A stretch of 64,000 nucleotides of DNA from CAIWHR01 sp963836265 (lineage in GTDB: Bacteria; Pseudomonadota; Gammaproteobacteria; Burkholderiales; Casimicrobiaceae): positions 1-64,000 of the forward strand of contig CAWIIO010000007.1 of the NCBI GenBank assembly GCA_963836265.1, read 5' to 3'. The stretch's first letter is position 1; each line of letters begins with the position of its first letter. The position numbers and the translations under genes are program-made. Of the stretch, positions 61,735 through 64,000 are shown one piece after another. A model generated the notes under the pieces. It saw only the letters and a program-made list of their open reading frames with translations. It was not told the DNA's origin and searched no databases.

Positions 61735-61767
61735 TGCAATATAGTGCATAGTTGCCAGCACGGTCAA
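61735..61767 (-). promoter_or_regulatory. boxR promoter with overlapping TGCA-N6-TGCA operator
   Basis: On the minus strand: -35 TTGACC (61762-61767), 18-base spacer, -10 TATATT (61738-61743). The inverted repeat TGCA-N6-TGCA (61735-61748, TGCACTATATTGCA) covers the -10 box, so a bound repressor would block polymerase. BzdR-family regulators are reported to use TGCA-containing boxes. Confidence 0.62.
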
Positions 61768-61884
61768 GCACTTTATGTCAGTGGGCGTATGGTAGCGTCG
61801 TTGACGAGGGCTTTCTGGGTGACGCGGCTGCGATCAGCCCTCGGCGCCGGGGGCGCGGTCGCATATTGGTATGCTGTATTGTGC

Positions 61885-61913
61885 TTGACGCTATCTGAAA
61901 CATGATCTAAAGT
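61885..61913 (+). promoter_or_regulatory. Sigma70-type promoter for the divergent DUF4863 gene
   Basis: TTGACG (61885-61890), a 17-base spacer and TAAAGT (61908-61913). It leads to the TTG start at 61972. No TGCA pair overlaps it, so it may be regulated differently from boxR. Confidence 0.5.
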
Positions 61914-61971
61914 GCAGCGACCTCGGGCTGGATGGCCAGCGTCGTGGTCCGATGTCTTATAGGGACACCAA

Positions 61972-62439
61972 TTGACTCAGGACCAGTTCACGAGCTTGAT
62001 GGGGTCCATCACCGACCGCATCCGGGGCCGCACGCTCGACGGCGCGCTCGAAGCCGATCTGAATCGCGAGTACCCGGCTGACGGCGACGTGGTCCGTTCG
62101 GTCCGAGAGGCCTGCGACGCGGGGATCGCCGCCGGCTGGATGTGCAACCGCGAGCACGCCGGCATCAAGTACGGACGCATCGTAAAGCCGGGGGAGGCAA
62201 CGCACGGATTCTCGGTCGACGTCGTGGAGATGGAGGATGTCGCGGGTGGACATCACCGCCATCCGACCGGCGAGATCGACCTCGTCATGCCAGTGCGCGG
62301 CGCGGCGAAGTTCGACGGCCACGGCGCCGGCTGGTTAGTATACGAGCCGGGGTCGGCCCACGTGCCGACGGTCGCCGGCGGCAAGGCATTGGTCCTGTAC
62401 CTGCTGCCACAGGGTGCGATCGAATTCACGAAGGCATAG
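61972..62439 (+). CDS. DUF4863-family protein (4-hydroxylaminobenzoate lyase-like)
   Basis: A 155-residue protein with a cupin-like second half (GHHRHPTGEIDLVMPV and WLVYEPGSAHVPTVAGG; the His-His-x-His-x6-Glu pattern would bind metal). DUF4863 members include PnbB-type 4-hydroxylaminobenzoate lyases; members are also known from box clusters, where their role is unclear. TTG start with AGGG 11 bases ahead; ATG 61999 is an alternative. Confidence 0.68.
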   Translation: MTQDQFTSLMGSITDRIRGRTLDGALEADLNREYPADGDVVRSVREACDAGIAAGWMCNREHAGIKYGRIVKPGEATHGFSVDVVEMEDVAGGHHRHPTGEIDLVMPVRGAAKFDGHGAGWLVYEPGSAHVPTVAGGKALVLYLLPQGAIEFTKA

Positions 62440-62496
62440 CTAACGAGGCGCGGACCGACGCCGTCGCGCCGTCATGCACGAAGAGGAGGGGGTGCC

Positions 62497-64000
62497 ATGC
62501 CATCGCTCAGCACGGCCGACCACCGCGTGAGCCCGCCCCGCGTGGAGGTTCCGCGCGACTACAACGCCGCGCACGACTTGATCGAGCGCAATCTCGCCGC
62601 GGGCCGCGCCGGGAAGACCGCGTACATCGACGACAAAGGCACGTACACGTACGGCGATCTGGCCGAGCGCGTGAACCGCTGCGCGAACGCGCTCGTCCAC
62701 CTGGGCCTCATGCCCGAGCAGCGCGTGCTGCTGTGCCTGCTCGACACGATCGACTTTCCGGCCGCATTCCTGGGCAGCATCAAGGCGGGTATCGTGCCGG
62801 TCGCCGGCAACACGCTGCTGACCACGAAGGACTACGACTACATGCTGCGCGACAGCCGCGCGCGTGCGCTGATCGTCTCGGCGCCGCTGTTGCCCGCGTT
62901 CGCGCCGCTGCTCGGCAAGTTGCCGCATCTGCGGCACGTGATCGTGTCCGGGACGGCCGACGCGAGCGGGGCGGGCAGCCACCTTTCGCTCGCCAAACTG
63001 ACGGCTACCGCCGCAACGACGTTTACCGCGGCGGAAACCACGTGCGACGATGCCTGCTTCTGGCTCTATTCGTCGGGCTCGACCGGCGCGCCCAAAGGGA
63101 CCGTCCACATCCACTCGAGCCTGATCGAGACCGCCGAGCTCTACGCAAAGCCCATTCTCGGGATTCGCGAGGACGACCTCGTGTTCTCGGCGGCGAAGCT
63201 TTTTTTCGCGTACGGCCTCGGCAACGGGCTCACGTTTCCGCTGTCCGTCGGCGCCACGGCGGTGCTGATGGCGGAGCGGCCGACGCCGCAGGCGGTGTTC
63301 GCGCGATTGCGCAAGCATCAGCCGACGATCTTCTATGGCGTGCCGACGCTCTTCGCCGCGTTGCTCGCGAGCCCCGAGCTGCCGGGACGCGGCGAATTGA
63401 AGCTGCGCCGCTGCACGTCGGCCGGCGAGGCGCTTCCGGCGGACATCGGCCGCCGGTGGACCGAGCATTTCGGCGTCGAGATCCTCGACGGGTTGGGCTC
63501 CACCGAAATGCTGCACATCTTTCTGTCCAATCGGCCCGGCGAGGTGCGCTACGGAACCAGCGGCACGCCGGTGCCGGGTTATGAACTGCGAATCCTAGGC
63601 GACGATGGCGCGCCGGTCCCGCCGGGCGAAGTGGGCGAGCTGCAGATCAACGGGCCCACCGCGGCGATGGCCTACTGGAACAACCGCGACAAGACCCGCG
63701 CCACCTTTCAGGGTCCGTGGACGAGGAGCGGCGACAAGTATTCGATCGGCGCCGACGGTTACTACCTCTATTCCGGCCGCAGCGACGACATGCTGAAGGT
63801 GAGCGGCATCTACGTGTCGCCGATCGAGGTCGAGTCGGCGCTGATCACCCATCCGGCGGTGCTGGAAGCCGCGGTGATCGGCAAGGAAGACGAAGAAAAG
63901 CTCGTCAAGCCCGTCGCCTACGTGGTGCTGAAAAGCGGCCGGCAGGCGTCGGATGCGCTGGCCGAGGAACTGCGCGCGCACGTGAAGTCGCAGCTCGCGC
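62497..64000 (+). CDS. bclA: Benzoate-CoA ligase (partial, runs off the window)
   Basis: 501 residues are visible of about 520 expected. An ANL-superfamily adenylate-forming enzyme that makes benzoyl-CoA from benzoate, ATP and CoA, the entry step of the pathway. Signature motifs: YSSGSTGAPKG (phosphate loop), DGLGSTEMLHIF, the Asp/Arg hinge region YLYSGRSDDMLKVSG and VSPIEVESAL. ATG 62497 follows AGGAGGGGG. A related aryl-acid ligase cannot be fully excluded, but the neighbours make benzoate the likely substrate. Confidence 0.92.
   Translation, partial: MPSLSTADHRVSPPRVEVPRDYNAAHDLIERNLAAGRAGKTAYIDDKGTYTYGDLAERVNRCANALVHLGLMPEQRVLLCLLDTIDFPAAFLGSIKAGIVPVAGNTLLTTKDYDYMLRDSRARALIVSAPLLPAFAPLLGKLPHLRHVIVSGTADASGAGSHLSLAKLTATAATTFTAAETTCDDACFWLYSSGSTGAPKGTVHIHSSLIETAELYAKPILGIREDDLVFSAAKLFFAYGLGNGLTFPLSVGATAVLMAERPTPQAVFARLRKHQPTIFYGVPTLFAALLASPELPGRGELKLRRCTSAGEALPADIGRRWTEHFGVEILDGLGSTEMLHIFLSNRPGEVRYGTSGTPVPGYELRILGDDGAPVPPGEVGELQINGPTAAMAYWNNRDKTRATFQGPWTRSGDKYSIGADGYYLYSGRSDDMLKVSGIYVSPIEVESALITHPAVLEAAVIGKEDEEKLVKPVAYVVLKSGRQASDALAEELRAHVKSQLA

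Overview
The window is GC-rich chromosomal DNA of a betaproteobacterium. The gene order pilB-pilC-pilD-coaE-zapD, the rpsP-rimM-trmD-rplS operon, the urease plus urea-ABC-transporter block and the aerobic benzoyl-CoA (box) cluster all fit that class; no 16S or tRNA gene is present to name a genus.

Layout. (1) 1-11778: a mobile, partly decayed region. It opens with an IS3-family element whose left tip lies 2 bases before the window and which carries a ribbon-helix-helix passenger gene. It continues with a membrane protein, a truncated tyrosine recombinase, primase debris, an FRG-domain gene, a broken secreted-protein gene, a cysteine-less DsrC/TusE-like gene, a possible replication or regulatory protein flanked by short repeats, an HGGxSTG protein, an AlpA regulator, unknown genes, a C-terminal integrase scrap and an intact P4-type integrase next to the 3' end of zapD. 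(2) 11779-20871: zapD, coaE, pilD, pilC, pilB (with a sigma54-like promoter), a CorC/HlyC-type membrane protein, a CcsA-like cytochrome c assembly protein, and ffh on the other strand. (3) 21075-29908: ribosome and tRNA-modification operon rpsP-rimM-trmD-rplS, a J-like/RDD/TPR membrane protein, an AEC permease, and the envelope group lpoA-yraN-diaA-dolP-rfaE2. (4) 29928-44451: rsmI overlapping ureDABCEFG, a DedA protein, urtABCDE and hemN. (5) 44881-54258: a secreted protein of unknown role, a very large adenylyl cyclase/ATPase/TPR protein, a CBS protein, a double-thioredoxin protein, a slipin and NfeD. (6) 54616-64000: boxR-boxC-boxB-boxA followed on the same strand by a hemerythrin, a SirB-like protein and a second hemerythrin, with a divergent DUF4863 gene and a benzoate-CoA ligase that runs off the window.

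How the parts work together. The Urt transporter imports urea, urease (UreABC, matured by UreDEFG) hydrolyses it, and a sigma54-like promoter before urtA points to nitrogen control. Benzoate is activated by the ligase, epoxidised by BoxAB, ring-opened by BoxC, and regulated by BoxR through a palindrome lying on its own -10 box. The two hemerythrin-like proteins beside boxA may handle oxygen or iron for the di-iron oxygenase BoxB (inference).

Two further points. Three conserved genes (rfaE2, urtA, urtE) each carry one extra base, which looks more like sequencing error than decay. Five copies of a composite palindromic repeat are scattered between 35 and 59 kb, one of them splitting ureF from ureG.
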